DNA of 64,000 nt from an uncultured Pseudomonadota bacterium (GTDB taxonomy: Bacteria > Pseudomonadota > Gammaproteobacteria > Steroidobacterales > Steroidobacteraceae): the NCBI GenBank assembly GCA_903879335.1, contig CAIRLC010000018.1, forward strand, positions 31,188 to 95,187. The letters are read 5' to 3'. Under the pieces are notes generated by a model. It saw only the letters and a program-made list of their open reading frames with translations. It did no database searches and was not told the origin of the DNA. Below, piece after piece: positions 20,175-30,018 of the stretch (its first letter is position 1; each line of letters begins with the position of its first letter). The translations under genes were made by a program, and so were the position numbers.

Positions 20175-21284
20175 TTAACGCTCGAGCAGAATGCGCAACA
20201 TGCGTCGCAACGGTTCAGCCGCACCCCAGAGCAACTGGTCACCCACGGTAAAGGCCGTCAGGTAATCGCCTCCCATCGGCAACTTGCGCACGCGTCCGAT
20301 CGGGATCGAGAGCGTTCCGGTCACGGCGGCCGGCGTCAGTTCATTCATCGATGCCTCCCGCTCGTTCGGAATGAGGCGCACCCAGTCATTGGCCGAGGCG
20401 ATGATCGACTCGATTTCGGCCAAGGGCCGGTCTTCGGTCAACTTAATCGTCAGAGCCTGACTGTGGCAACGCATCGCGCCAATCCGGACGCAGATGCCAT
20501 CGACCGGGATCGGCTTATTCGAACGGCCGAGGATCTTGTTGGCCTCAACGCCGCCCTTCCACTCCTCACGGCTTTGGCCATTACCGAGATCCTTATCGAT
20601 CCAGGGAATGAGGCTACCGGCCAGCGCACGACCGAATTCCCGCTTCGGCAATGCATCACCACGCAGGTGCGTGGCCACCGCCGAATCAAGATCCAGAATC
20701 GACGAACGCTCGTCCGCCAATAACGGCGCAGCAGAGCCGTATATCGAGCCCATCTGCGACACCAACTCACGCATATTGGCGGCGCCGGCACCGGACGCGG
20801 CCTGATAGGTCATCGCGGTCACCCACTCGACGAGGCCCTCACGGAACAGTCCGCCGAGCGCCAATAACATCAACGAGACCGTGCAATTGCCGCCGACATA
20901 GTCCTTCTGACCGGCCGCGAGCGCCGCGTCGATGACGCCGCGATTCACGGGGTCCAAAATGATGGTCACGCCGTCGGTCATGCGCAAGGTGGATGCGGCG
21001 TCAATCCAGTAGCCGCCCCAACCGCTCGCCCGCAACGGACCGTGAATGGCCGAGGTGTAGTCGCCGCCCTGGCAGGTGATGATCGCGTCCATCTCGCCAA
21101 GCGCAGCAAGATCATGGCCATCGCGTAAGGTCGACGCACCCTGACCGACATCGGGGGCCGCTAGACCCGCCTGAGAGGTCGAGAAAAAAACCGGATGGAT
21201 CAGCGCAAAATCGCCCTCCGCTGTCATGCGCTCGAGCAGCACAGAGCCCACCATACCGCGCCAACCGACGATTCCGACCTTCAT
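20175..21284 (-). CDS. asd: Aspartate-semialdehyde dehydrogenase
   Basis: NADPH-dependent reduction of aspartyl phosphate to aspartate semialdehyde, the branch point to lysine, threonine and methionine. It is 369 aa, beginning [20 protein letters not shown] like the enteric enzyme; the catalytic Cys is in [17 protein letters not shown]. The ATG at 21284 has AAGGGG 6 nt upstream; an ATG two codons earlier would abut that site. It lies 29 nt after the lysC-lysA fusion, its pathway predecessor, so the two are likely co-transcribed. Confidence 0.95.
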   Translation of the reverse strand: MKVGIVGWRGMVGSVLLERMTAEGDFALIHPVFFSTSQAGLAAPDVGQGASTLRDGHDLAALGEMDAIITCQGGDYTSAIHGPLRASGWGGYWIDAASTLRMTDGVTIILDPVNRGVIDAALAAGQKDYVGGNCTVSLMLLALGGLFREGLVEWVTAMTYQAASGAGAANMRELVSQMGSIYGSAAPLLADERSSILDLDSAVATHLRGDALPKREFGRALAGSLIPWIDKDLGNGQSREEWKGGVEANKILGRSNKPIPVDGICVRIGAMRCHSQALTIKLTEDRPLAEIESIIASANDWVRLIPNEREASMNELTPAAVTGTLSIPIGRVRKLPMGGDYLTAFTVGDQLLWGAAEPLRRMLRILLER

Positions 21285-21313
21285 ATCCATCCCCTTTTGG
21301 TCGCCCACGCGAC

Positions 21314-23899
21314 TCAAATCACCCATTCCACTGCCGGTTCACGCAAGTTGTAGCGCGAACTCATGGCATGACCATACGCACCGGCCGTCGCGATCAATAC
21401 GACATCGCCCTCAAAACTCTCCGGCAACGTACGTTCATGACCCAAGACGTCACCGGACTCGCAAATCGGTCCAACCACGTCGTAGATCACGGCAGACGGC
21501 TCACCGAGACGGGTCAAATTCACGATGTCATGATGCGCGCCGTACAGCGCTGGACGTATCAGCGAATTCATGCCCGTCGCAACGCCGAGGTACTGTTTCG
21601 CGCCCTTGCCCTTGATCTGGGTCACGCGCGCCAACAAGACACCGGCATTCGCAACAAGATACCGACCGGGTTCAATCCAAATCGTAAAGCGCGGGTGCGT
21701 CTCTCGGAACGCGAGTAGCCCTCGGCCGACCGCGTCGAGATCAATCGGACGCCGGCTGGCTTTATCGGGGACGCCGAATCCACCGCCAAGATCAAGCACC
21801 CGCACGTCGGTAAAGCGCTCGGCAAGCGAGGCGAGTGTCTCTGCGACATCTAACCAGTTATTGCTGGCGAAGATACCGCTGCCGGTATGGGCGTGCAGAC
21901 CCACGACACGGGCACCGGCCGCCGTCACCAACCGCTCCAGTTCATCGATTTCAAATAGCGGAACGCCGAACTTCGAATTCACGCCCGCGGTACGCACGTG
22001 GCGGTGATGCCCATGACCCTGACCGGTGTCGATGCGCACGAAGATGTCTCGACCCGCGAATAGCGTCGGCCACTCACGCAAGCAGTGCAGATTGTCGAGT
22101 GCAACCGTCAGTCCTTCGTTCACAGCCCAGGCATACTCATGCCGTGGCGCGAAGTTCGGGGTGTAGAGCACGTGCGCAAGGTCCAGATCCGGCACCGCCG
22201 CCCGCAAGTGCGCGACCTCTCCGGGCGACACGCAGTCGAAGCCCACTCCTGCAGCGGCCAACGCTCGCAGCAGTTCCGGGTGCGGATTCGCCTTCATGGC
22301 GTAATGCACTTCATCGACGCCGGCGAGAGACGTCAGCTCACTGGCTGCTGACTGGACGGTTGCCAGGTCATAGACATAAGCCGAATCCGCATCACCCAAG
22401 ACCTTGAGCAACGCGTCGCGGCGCTGACTCCACCACGGCGCGACCCTCGCGGGCTGGGTGTCAGGATCCTGCAACTCGGTCCACGTCGGCCCAAGGACAC
22501 GATCGTTAACGGCCGCGCGGATCAGCAATTCATGTAAGGCTGCGACCAAACGATCGCCCTGTGCCTCATCAATCACGAAGGTGAAGTTGAGATCGTTGGC
22601 GGCTTGGCTGACGAGGTAAATGCGTTCCTCTTCAAAGAGACTCAGCGCGTCGCCCAACTCATGCAGGATGCCGCGGATATTCCGGCCCAATAACGAGAGC
22701 GCGGCACAAGGACCGATCACCTCAGTCCGGCCGAGCGGCGCCAAGGCCTGCAGCAAGCCATCAATCGCGGCTGCATCGAGCGTATTGGCGGCCGGATCCA
22801 AGGTCACCGTGACGTTCGTCTCGGAGGTCGAGACGAGGTCAACCGACAGGCCGCGCGCCTTGAAGACTTGGAAGACATCGGCGAGGTAACCGACCTGATG
22901 CCACATCCCGGGGCTTTCCATCGAGATCAGCGTGATGCCCTTTTTCAAGGCAATCGCTTTCACCTGCGCCGCATCCCCGCCATCCGGATGCGCACTGATG
23001 TGCGTACCCTCAACTTCTGGGGTTTGCGTCGCGTAAACGTACAACGGAATGTTGTACTGCTTGACCGGCATGATGCAGCGCGGATGTAACACTTTGGCGC
23101 CCGACGAGGCGATTTCCTGCGCTTCGTCGTAATGCAATTCCCGCAACAGACGCGCGTTCGGCACGCCCTTCGGATTGGCACTGAACATGCCGGGTACGTC
23201 GGTCCAAATTTCCAAGCGCGCAGCACGCAGCTTGGCCGCGAAATACGCGCCCGAGGTATCCGAACCGCCGCGACCGAGCAGCACGGTGTTGCCGCGCTCA
23301 TCCGCGGCGATAAAACCCTGGCTCAAATACACTCGGCCCGGCGCAGAGATTTGCGCAATGAAGGCCTCGTCGGGTGTGTAATCACAGGTCGCCGACAGGA
23401 TGCGGGCCTTTTCAGAGGCGCCGGTATTCTCGTCCGCCCGAAGTACAGCACGGGCATCGAGCCATTCGACCTCGAGGTCTTGCGTGGCGAGCCAAGCCGC
23501 TCCGAGTTCGGTGGCCATCAGTTCGCCCGTGGCCATCACCCGGGCGCGTACGCGGTCGGAGATCTCTTTGACCAGCGAGATACCGATCGCGATCTGGCCC
23601 AACTCGTCCAAATGCCGTTGCACGCGGGGCGGCAGCGGCATACCCAGTTCGCTCGCCAAGGTTTGATGACGCGCGGCAATCGCCTGGAGCGCCTCGGCCG
23701 GGTCCCCCTTAGCGGCGACTGCGAGTAATGCCTCTAAGCGGTCGGTGATGCCCGAGAGCGCAGAGTGCACCACGACCGGATTGAGTCCCTGCGCCAGGCG
23801 ACGGCGCACCACATCGCGAATACTGCGCCAGTTAGCCGCCGTGGACACGCTCGTGCCACCGAACTTAAGGACAACGAATCGAGGGGTTTGGCTTGGCAT
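21314..23899 (-). CDS. lysAC: Bifunctional aspartate kinase/diaminopimelate decarboxylase
   Basis: A single 861-aa chain joins the first and last enzymes of the lysine pathway. Residues about 1-460 are aspartokinase: [32 protein letters not shown], then ACT-like regulatory repeats ([20 protein letters not shown] and [19 protein letters not shown]). Residues about 490-861 are PLP decarboxylase: [15 protein letters not shown] with the PLP lysine, [26 protein letters not shown], and [16 protein letters not shown]. Linked feedback control by lysine is plausible. The fusion is known in Xanthomonadales and some other gammaproteobacteria. No lysine riboswitch is evident in the short upstream region. 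Confidence 0.95.
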   Translation of the reverse strand: MPSQTPRFVVLKFGGTSVSTAANWRSIRDVVRRRLAQGLNPVVVHSALSGITDRLEALLAVAAKGDPAEALQAIAARHQTLASELGMPLPPRVQRHLDELGQIAIGISLVKEISDRVRARVMATGELMATELGAAWLATQDLEVEWLDARAVLRADENTGASEKARILSATCDYTPDEAFIAQISAPGRVYLSQGFIAADERGNTVLLGRGGSDTSGAYFAAKLRAARLEIWTDVPGMFSANPKGVPNARLLRELHYDEAQEIASSGAKVLHPRCIMPVKQYNIPLYVYATQTPEVEGTHISAHPDGGDAAQVKAIALKKGITLISMESPGMWHQVGYLADVFQVFKARGLSVDLVSTSETNVTVTLDPAANTLDAAAIDGLLQALAPLGRTEVIGPCAALSLLGRNIRGILHELGDALSLFEEERIYLVSQAANDLNFTFVIDEAQGDRLVAALHELLIRAAVNDRVLGPTWTELQDPDTQPARVAPWWSQRRDALLKVLGDADSAYVYDLATVQSAASELTSLAGVDEVHYAMKANPHPELLRALAAAGVGFDCVSPGEVAHLRAAVPDLDLAHVLYTPNFAPRHEYAWAVNEGLTVALDNLHCLREWPTLFAGRDIFVRIDTGQGHGHHRHVRTAGVNSKFGVPLFEIDELERLVTAAGARVVGLHAHTGSGIFASNNWLDVAETLASLAERFTDVRVLDLGGGFGVPDKASRRPIDLDAVGRGLLAFRETHPRFTIWIEPGRYLVANAGVLLARVTQIKGKGAKQYLGVATGMNSLIRPALYGAHHDIVNLTRLGEPSAVIYDVVGPICESGDVLGHERTLPESFEGDVVLIATAGAYGHAMSSRYNLREPAVEWVI

Positions 23900-23987
23900 C
23901 TGAATTTACAGCCCTGACGGGCGATTGAGCTTAAAAGGCGCGCCCGGCTGCCGGTGCGCGGGCGGACTGAGGACTCACGAAGCCGAC

Positions 23988-24203
23988 TTAGAGGTCGTCT
24001 TCGAAGTCCTCGAGCTCTTTTTTCAGGCGACGTTCGGCAAGCACATCCTCGAGCTTGCTCCACGCGGCCTTGCCTTTTTTGCCGGGCTGGGCTTTCTTTC
24101 GATCGACACGATCGATGAGGCGATCATAGTCTGGCTCCTCGGCCTCGGCATCGGCGAGAAACTCCTCATCGAGTTCGAAGTGCTCGTCGTCCCGTTCCAT
24201 CAT
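23988..24203 (-). CDS. Small acidic PA3496-like protein
   Basis: A 71-aa charged protein, acidic at both ends with a basic centre (DRVDRKKAQPGKKGKAAWSK), closing with LEDVLAERRLKKELEDFEDDL. The basic centre followed by an L-E-x-x-x-E-R-R-L-x-K-x-L helix recalls the PA3496 family of small gammaproteobacterial proteins of unknown role. No signal or membrane segment. It lies 88 bp upstream of the lysC-lysA fusion on the same strand. Family assignment is from memory of the motif and moderately sure. Confidence 0.6.
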   Translation of the reverse strand: MMERDDEHFELDEEFLADAEAEEPDYDRLIDRVDRKKAQPGKKGKAAWSKLEDVLAERRLKKELEDFEDDL

Positions 24204-24384
24204 GCTCAGACCGCCTGAAAACCTCGTTAAATCAAGGACATGTAAAGTGTCCAGCCTTTCGGCGCCACCGCACTATACAGAAAAGGCGGCCAACTGCAAC
24301 TGCGCAGGTGCGTATTTCTTTCAGGAAACGCAAATAGCCGCTCAGGCCACCGGTTGCCCCGTCACGAAAAAAGGCGGCTCAGGA

Positions 24385-24651
24385 TCAGTTTTGGCCCTGA
24401 CACGTGCGCAGGCACAAGTCGTAGTTGGTGTCGCACTGATGCTGTTTCGCCGTGTCCTTGCCCGCCTCGATCGAGCATTTGTCCGAGGCTGCATCACACG
24501 CCGAATCACATTTGTCATCGGTCATGGGTCGGGCGAGCGACATCGTTGGATCGGCCGGCAGGGCTCGTCCAGCCGCCATCGCGGCGGCACCCGTCAATAC
24601 GCTAACCCCTACGAGAATCATGGCTGTCAGGCCACGCACGCTGTTCGTCAT
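24385..24651 (-). CDS. Small exported cysteine-rich protein
   Basis: An 88-aa protein with a signal peptide (MTNSVRGLTAMILVGVSVLTGAAAMA) and a mature part of about 60 residues with six Cys (CDSACDAASDKCS, QHQCDTNYDLCLRTC), spaced like paired CxxxC helical hairpins that could form disulfides. Start at 24651 has GAGGA upstream; a GTG five codons earlier is possible. Not recognised as a named family. It is divergent from the outer-membrane protein gene at 24870. Confidence 0.65.
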   Translation of the reverse strand: MTNSVRGLTAMILVGVSVLTGAAAMAAGRALPADPTMSLARPMTDDKCDSACDAASDKCSIEAGKDTAKQHQCDTNYDLCLRTCQGQN

Positions 24652-24869
24652 TGTTTGAGTCCTCACAAGGCGCCCCCAGACTGCGGAGACACATCTGCAC
24701 GCCCGATATTGCGACGAGGCCGCGCGGCTTGCAACGGCGATATCGGGCGACGGCGAAAGCCGCGGGCCCGAACACCGCGTGCACCTTGACGGATTGCGCA
24801 GACACGAACCCCACGATCAACGCACAATGCGCCGTTGAACCCCTGTGCCGTCATTCGATTGTCGACCCC

Positions 24870-25670
24870 ATGAGCGCTCTGACCCAAAAAATTTCGCCGA
24901 TCCTATTCGCAGCCCTCGTCACCTGGTTCGCCGCTGTCGGGGCCGAGCCCAGCGCCCTGTGCACCGACCGTCCAACAAAATCGACGGGCACCTGCACGGC
25001 CGACTCTGGCCACCTGCAGGTCGAATCCGATCTGGTCAGCTACACCCGCTCAACGCAGGGCGACATCACCGCGACCACCTGGGTCTTGCTGAATCCCACC
25101 GTCAAATACGGCCTGAGCGACACCTTGGATGCGGAAGCCAGCGCGGCTCTCGCCGTCGAATCCCGCACGTCGGGTGGAGCGAGCAGCGATTCCCTCGCGG
25201 GTGTGGGCGACCTCTATCTGAAGCTCAAGCAGCGTTTCACCCTGACAGACGCGGTGGATCTCGCCCTTATGCCCGTGATCAAACTGCCCACCGCCCGCCA
25301 TGGACTGGGCAACGGGGCGGTCGAATTCGGGCTGCTCGCGCCGGTCGTGATGCGCCTGAATGACGATTGGAGCATCAATTTGAGCCCGGAGATTGATCGG
25401 TTGCGCAATCAATCGGGGGCCGGGTATCACACGGCCACGGCCCAACTCGTTAATCTGGGACGCGCCCTGCCCCATGATTTTTCGATCTCCTTCGAATGGT
25501 GGAGCGCTTGGGATCAGGACCCGAATGCTCCATCACGCCAGGCATCACTCGACGTTGGGCTTGCCTGGTTGGCGAGTCGAAATGTGCAGTTCGACTTGGG
25601 CGTCAATCGCGGCCTCAACGCCGCCACGCCGCAGATTCAAGCCTATTTGGGTGTGGCCAAACGGTATTGA
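24870..25670 (+). CDS. Predicted outer-membrane transporter-like protein
   Basis: A 266-aa exported protein with a signal peptide cleaved near AVGAEPSALC. The mature part has alternating amphipathic strands (LQVESDLVSYTR, TVKYGLSDTLDAEASAAL, LYLKLKQRFTL, IQAYLGVAKRY) and ends in Tyr, typical of a small beta-barrel; it resembles the MetA-pathway-of-phenol-degradation/transporter group in layout. The ATG has no clear ribosome site. The substrate is unknown; its neighbours suggest a role in the envelope. Confidence 0.65.
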   Translation: MSALTQKISPILFAALVTWFAAVGAEPSALCTDRPTKSTGTCTADSGHLQVESDLVSYTRSTQGDITATTWVLLNPTVKYGLSDTLDAEASAALAVESRTSGGASSDSLAGVGDLYLKLKQRFTLTDAVDLALMPVIKLPTARHGLGNGAVEFGLLAPVVMRLNDDWSINLSPEIDRLRNQSGAGYHTATAQLVNLGRALPHDFSISFEWWSAWDQDPNAPSRQASLDVGLAWLASRNVQFDLGVNRGLNAATPQIQAYLGVAKRY

Positions 25671-25697
25671 CGTGCGGCGCGGCGTCGTCGCTGAGGT

Positions 25698-25740
25698 GAC
25701 GGGCTCCGCGCCTCGGTGTAGCCACACCGAGTTACCCGTC
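25698..25740. other. Nested dyad downstream of the outer-membrane protein gene
   Basis: An inner perfect 8-bp stem (CTCGGTGT/ACACCGAG, loop AGCC) lies within outer arms GACGGG (25698-25703) and CCCGTC (25735-25740). No T-run follows. It may mark the 3' end of the upstream transcript or bind a protein. Confidence 0.4.
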
Positions 25741-25925
25741 TAGCCAGAGGGGAGCACCTGGCGGGCGAACCTGCCATGGTTGCGGGATGGACTCTGTAGG
25801 CCTGCAGCACCTCCTCAGCCGATGGCTCTGACGAGTCAGCCCTGAACCCTGAAAATATTTTCACATTGTCTCGCCTCCGCACCCGGGTGAAGATTTGGGG
25901 CACTGACATTGAGAGGGGCGCTGAC

Positions 25926-28613
25926 GTGAACCGACTTTTCCATGCCTTGTGGATTGCGCTCTGCGCGACCTGCGTGCTGTCTGGCTGTGGTGGCGGTGGT
26001 GGTGGCGCCAGCCAACCCGCCCCGACGCCGCCCACGACCATCAGTTTTGGGGACGCCACCGCCCTGTGGGTCGCACAAGGTACGATCGTCTGGCCCGGTG
26101 CGAGCGCAGGGCACACCTATAAGCTCGTCTCTGCCGCGAACGCCGGTCTCGTGATCAAATCCGACGGCACGATCACCGGCAGCGACTCGAGCGTTGATCT
26201 GGGCACTCCGGGATCAATTCCATCGTCGATCGCCGCGAAATACCCCCAGTTATCCGGCGCCATTGCCTTCACCGTGCCCCAAGCCACGGTGCAAAACGTG
26301 AAAGCCCTACTCAAAACCCAATTGGTGGTGGTCGACCTGAACGGCACCTCCGTCGTCAAAGCCACCCACCTGCAACTGCAGGGCGTACTCGACGACACCT
26401 ACGCCAATGCCGCCCAATCGGTTGCGCTGGGACCCGTGTTCAATGCCGGCGTGCCCACCTTCCGACTCTGGGCGCCAACCGCACAAAGCGTGTCTATCGT
26501 CATCAATGGCGTCAGCAGCGCCATGAGCGAAGACTCCAATACCGGCATCTGGTCGTTCATCGGGTCAGCCGCCATGCAAAACACGGCCACTTATAACTAC
26601 GTCATCAAAGTGTATGCACGCACCGATGGCCTGAGTGTGAGGACCTACACCACGACCGACCCGTACGCGACTGGCGTCGATGTTTACTCTGGCGCATCCA
26701 GTCCGTCGCAACACGCCGTGGCGATCGATCTGGACAGTGCAGCCACCTATCCAGCGGACTGGGCGACGCAAGCCGCCCCGCGCGTCAGCCATGCTGCAGA
26801 CGTGGTGCTCTACGAGTTGCACCTGCGCGACTTCTCGGCCAACGACAGCTCAGTACCCGCAGAGGATCGCGGCAAGTTCCTCGCCTTTACCCACCCCGGT
26901 TCCACCGGCATGCAACACCTGCAAGCCTTGGCTCAAGCCGGCGTCAGTCATGTCCATTTATTACCCGTATTCGACATCGGCTCAGTTCCGGACACCGGAT
27001 GCACGACGCCTTCGATTAGCAATACCGATCCGGTCTCTCAGGCCCCGCAATCAACCGTCGCCGCCACAGCCGGCACCGACTGTTACAACTGGGGTTATGA
27101 CCCGCGTCATTTTGGCGTGCCGACCGGCGCCTATTCCAGTGACGGTACGGCGATGGCTCGCGTGCGGGACTTCCGCGAAATGGTGATCGGTTTACACAAC
27201 CTTGGGCTAGGCGTCGTGATGGACGTCGTCTATAACCACATGTACTCCAACAACCTAGACCAGGTGGTCCCGGGGTATTACTACCGATTAGACGCGACCG
27301 GCAAGATCACGACCACGAGCTGCTGTTCCGACACGGCCACTGAATACGCCATGGCGGAAAAGTTGATGAACGACACGCTGGCGCGCTGGACCGCGGCCTA
27401 TCGGGTCGACGGATACCGCTTTGACGTTATGCAAAACATCCCGCTCGCAGCGATGCAGGACGCCAAAGCCAGCATTGAAGCGGCCGCTGCCGGTCGTTTC
27501 GTTTACCTCTATGGCGAAGGATTCCCCAATACCGAAAACTTCACGCAGGCCAATATCGGGCACCTCGGTGGCTCGCACATTGGCGCATTCAATTACTGGA
27601 TACGCGACGCGGTGCGCGGCGGCGGACCGTTTGATAACGGCAACAGCCTGATCACCAATCAAGGTTTCATGAGTGGCCTCTGTTACGACGTGAACTCGAC
27701 TGCAGGATCCACCTGCACGACGGCGATGCAGAGCGGACTGAACGCGGCGCAAAATGCGATTCGCGTATCGATGGCGGGTGCGGTATCAGCGTTCCCAGGC
27801 GCTGCCGGCATTGGTTTTAACGGCGCACCCGTTGCGTTTGCGACCAATCCTGACGAGGACGTCAACTACATCGCCTGTCACGACGGCCAGACGCTGTGGG
27901 ATATCGCGCAATACAAACACCCATCGAGCACCTCAACGGCGGACCGCGTACGCGCGCATGCAGTTGGACTTTCCACCGTGCTGCTCGGCCAGGGCGTCCC
28001 CTTCCTGATGGCGGGTGACGAACTCTTGCGTTCAAAAGCCTTCAGCGCCAACAGTTACAACTCAGGTGACTGGTTTAATCGCATCGACTGGACGATGACG
28101 AGCAACTATATCAACGCCGGCAATCTGACGATGGGCCTGCCTTCGAGCGATCCGAACAGTGCGAACTGGGCCACGATGACACCGTTTCTGCAGAACCCCA
28201 GCGTCAATCCAGGCATGGCCGACATCACGCTCGTCAATGCCATGACGCTGGACCTGCTCGCCATCCGCAGCAGCACCTCGATGTTCCGTCTGCGCAGTGC
28301 CGCAGACATCGCGCAGTGCGTAAGCTTCCCGGACTTCGCGGCGCCCGTGAATGGCCTGATCGTGATGCGCATCGACGCCCAAGGCGCGGATGGCCGGGCC
28401 TGTGGTGACCAGCGCTTCAGTCACGTCGTGGTCCTCGTCAACGCCAATAAAGTCACCCAGACCTACCCGATCAGTAGCCTCGCAAACGCCCCCATGAGTC
28501 TGCACCCCGTGCAAGTCGCGGGACTGGATGCCACCGTCAAAGGGGCTCGCTTTGACAGTCCGACCGGCAGTTTCACGGTACCGGCACGCACCACGGCCGT
28601 GTTCGTCCAGTAA
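25926..28613 (+). CDS. pulA: Pullulanase-type GH13 lipoprotein
   Basis: Predicted surface or periplasmic debranching enzyme cutting alpha-1,6 links in pullulan or starch fragments. From the GTG at 25926 (GAGAGGGG upstream) the 895-aa protein has a lipoprotein signal with lipobox LSGC followed by a Gly run. Next come an N-terminal CBM48-like region (VPTFRLWAPTAQSVSI) and the pullulanase mark YNWGYDPRHFGVPTGAYS. The GH13 barrel motifs are DVVYNH near residue 431, VDGYRFDVM with the nucleophile Asp near 499, YGEGF with the acid Glu near 530, and CHDGQTLWD near 651. The family symbol is assigned by motif, not by alignment. Confidence 0.88.
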   Translation: MNRLFHALWIALCATCVLSGCGGGGGGASQPAPTPPTTISFGDATALWVAQGTIVWPGASAGHTYKLVSAANAGLVIKSDGTITGSDSSVDLGTPGSIPSSIAAKYPQLSGAIAFTVPQATVQNVKALLKTQLVVVDLNGTSVVKATHLQLQGVLDDTYANAAQSVALGPVFNAGVPTFRLWAPTAQSVSIVINGVSSAMSEDSNTGIWSFIGSAAMQNTATYNYVIKVYARTDGLSVRTYTTTDPYATGVDVYSGASSPSQHAVAIDLDSAATYPADWATQAAPRVSHAADVVLYELHLRDFSANDSSVPAEDRGKFLAFTHPGSTGMQHLQALAQAGVSHVHLLPVFDIGSVPDTGCTTPSISNTDPVSQAPQSTVAATAGTDCYNWGYDPRHFGVPTGAYSSDGTAMARVRDFREMVIGLHNLGLGVVMDVVYNHMYSNNLDQVVPGYYYRLDATGKITTTSCCSDTATEYAMAEKLMNDTLARWTAAYRVDGYRFDVMQNIPLAAMQDAKASIEAAAAGRFVYLYGEGFPNTENFTQANIGHLGGSHIGAFNYWIRDAVRGGGPFDNGNSLITNQGFMSGLCYDVNSTAGSTCTTAMQSGLNAAQNAIRVSMAGAVSAFPGAAGIGFNGAPVAFATNPDEDVNYIACHDGQTLWDIAQYKHPSSTSTADRVRAHAVGLSTVLLGQGVPFLMAGDELLRSKAFSANSYNSGDWFNRIDWTMTSNYINAGNLTMGLPSSDPNSANWATMTPFLQNPSVNPGMADITLVNAMTLDLLAIRSSTSMFRLRSAADIAQCVSFPDFAAPVNGLIVMRIDAQGADGRACGDQRFSHVVVLVNANKVTQTYPISSLANAPMSLHPVQVAGLDATVKGARFDSPTGSFTVPARTTAVFVQ

Positions 28614-28623
28614 CGGGACCGCA

Positions 28624-28645
28624 GGGGAGGCCTCACCGCCTCCCC
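28624..28645 (+). terminator. GC-rich hairpin after the pullulanase gene
   Basis: GGGGAGGC and GCCTCCCC form an 8-bp stem with a 6-nt loop, 10 nt past the stop. There is no T-run, so termination is uncertain. Confidence 0.4.
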
Positions 28646-28733
28646 AGCCGCGCTCGCGAGGCGATACGGACCTTGCCGTGGGGCGCTGAGTCCCCTAGCC
28701 TCAGTCACACAATCCAGATTTGAAGGTCCGCGC

Positions 28734-30017
28734 ATGCTACCTGCCCTCTTGTTTGCTTCGCTGCTCGGCAACACGTTCATGCATCCGACGCCCACGCCTA
28801 AAGCTGAGCTGCCAGCCGCGGTGTATCGGGCACGGCGCGAGCGCCTGATGCAGAAGCTCGGGGGCTGTGCTGCTTTGATCTCCGCGCAAGGGGAAGTCTC
28901 GGGGGTCACGGAGGATTTTCGGCAAGATGGCGACTTTTACTGGTTAACCGGCGTGAACGAGCCCGGCGCACACCTCGTCCTAGCACCCCAATCACCGTAC
29001 CGGAAAGTCACCTTATTTCTGAAAGCCCGCGATCCTGAGGCCGAGCGTTGGACTGGACCGCGCGAGGCGATCTCCCCCGATCTCATCGACAAATACGGGG
29101 TTGATGTCGTCCGCCGCGGCAGTCCTGACAATGCGCTCGCCATGGCGGCCCAACACCACGACTGTCTCGCCATCATCGCGCCCGGTTCTGGTTCTGCTGA
29201 AGAACGCAGCGACGCTGCGCTGACCCAGAAGATCGCTGGACGTTTTGGCATCAAGACGGAGTATCGACGTGGGGTGCTCGCTGAACTGCGATCAGCACAC
29301 GACGCGCCAGAATTAGAGCGCATGCAACGCGCCATCGCGATCACCGCGCTGGGCCACGAGGCCGCAGCGCGTGCCACGGTTGCTGGCGTGTCTGAGCGTG
29401 ATGTGCAGACTCAACTGGAGTACGCGTTTTTTGCCGCGGGCGCCACGGGACTTTCGTACCCGTCGATCGTCGGCAGTGGGCCGAATGGCGCGGTATTGCA
29501 CTGGGATCAAAATTCCCGCGTCTTAGGTGATGGCGATCTCGTCGTGATTGATGCCGCCGCCGAGTACGGGCGCTATGCCGCCGACGTGACCCGGACCTAT
29601 CCCGTATCCGGGCATTTCACGCCCGCCCAGGCGAAGGTTTACCGGGCTGTCTATCAGGCCCAAGAAGACATCTTCGCCGCCATTAAACCCGGCGTCTCAA
29701 TGGCCGAATTGCAGCATGTCGCTGAGGAGTCCTTGCGCCGTTCCGGCTACCTGGCCGCCTTCATCCACGGCTTTGGTCACTTCGTCGGACTGGACGTGCA
29801 CGACGCCGGGGATGCCGAAAAGCCCATCCCGGTGGGCGCCGTGTTCACGGTTGAACCCGGCGTCTACTTGCCGAGCGAAGGCTTTGGAGTCCGCATTGAG
29901 GACGAAGTCCAGATGACCGACTCCGGCTACGTCGTCTTGACGCGGGCGATTCCTCGTAAGCTTGAGGACGTCGAAGCCTGGGTGCAACGAGCGCGTCGGT
30001 CACCGAGCGGTCACTGA
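28734..30017 (+). CDS. M24-family Xaa-Pro aminopeptidase
   Basis: Dinuclear-metal peptidase releasing N-terminal residues before proline. It is 427 aa: an N-terminal aminopeptidase-P domain (FYWLTGVNEPGAHLVLAP) and the pita-bread domain with metal ligands in VVIDAAAEYGRYAADVTRTYP (two Asp), FIHGFGHFVGLDVHDAG (His), VFTVEPGVYLP (Glu) and GVRIEDEVQMTDSG (Glu). The first 20 residues (MLPALLFASLLGNTFMHP) are hydrophobic and could be a weak export signal, unlike cytosolic PepP. The nucleoside-transporter gene starts 1 nt after its stop. Confidence 0.9.
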   Translation: MLPALLFASLLGNTFMHPTPTPKAELPAAVYRARRERLMQKLGGCAALISAQGEVSGVTEDFRQDGDFYWLTGVNEPGAHLVLAPQSPYRKVTLFLKARDPEAERWTGPREAISPDLIDKYGVDVVRRGSPDNALAMAAQHHDCLAIIAPGSGSAEERSDAALTQKIAGRFGIKTEYRRGVLAELRSAHDAPELERMQRAIAITALGHEAAARATVAGVSERDVQTQLEYAFFAAGATGLSYPSIVGSGPNGAVLHWDQNSRVLGDGDLVVIDAAAEYGRYAADVTRTYPVSGHFTPAQAKVYRAVYQAQEDIFAAIKPGVSMAELQHVAEESLRRSGYLAAFIHGFGHFVGLDVHDAGDAEKPIPVGAVFTVEPGVYLPSEGFGVRIEDEVQMTDSGYVVLTRAIPRKLEDVEAWVQRARRSPSGH

Positions 30018-30018
30018 G

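Noticed and set aside
19911..20723. 270-codon plus-strand frame across the asd-metX gap
   Set aside because: Most of it is antisense to asd; the intergenic part has no ribosome site or family features.
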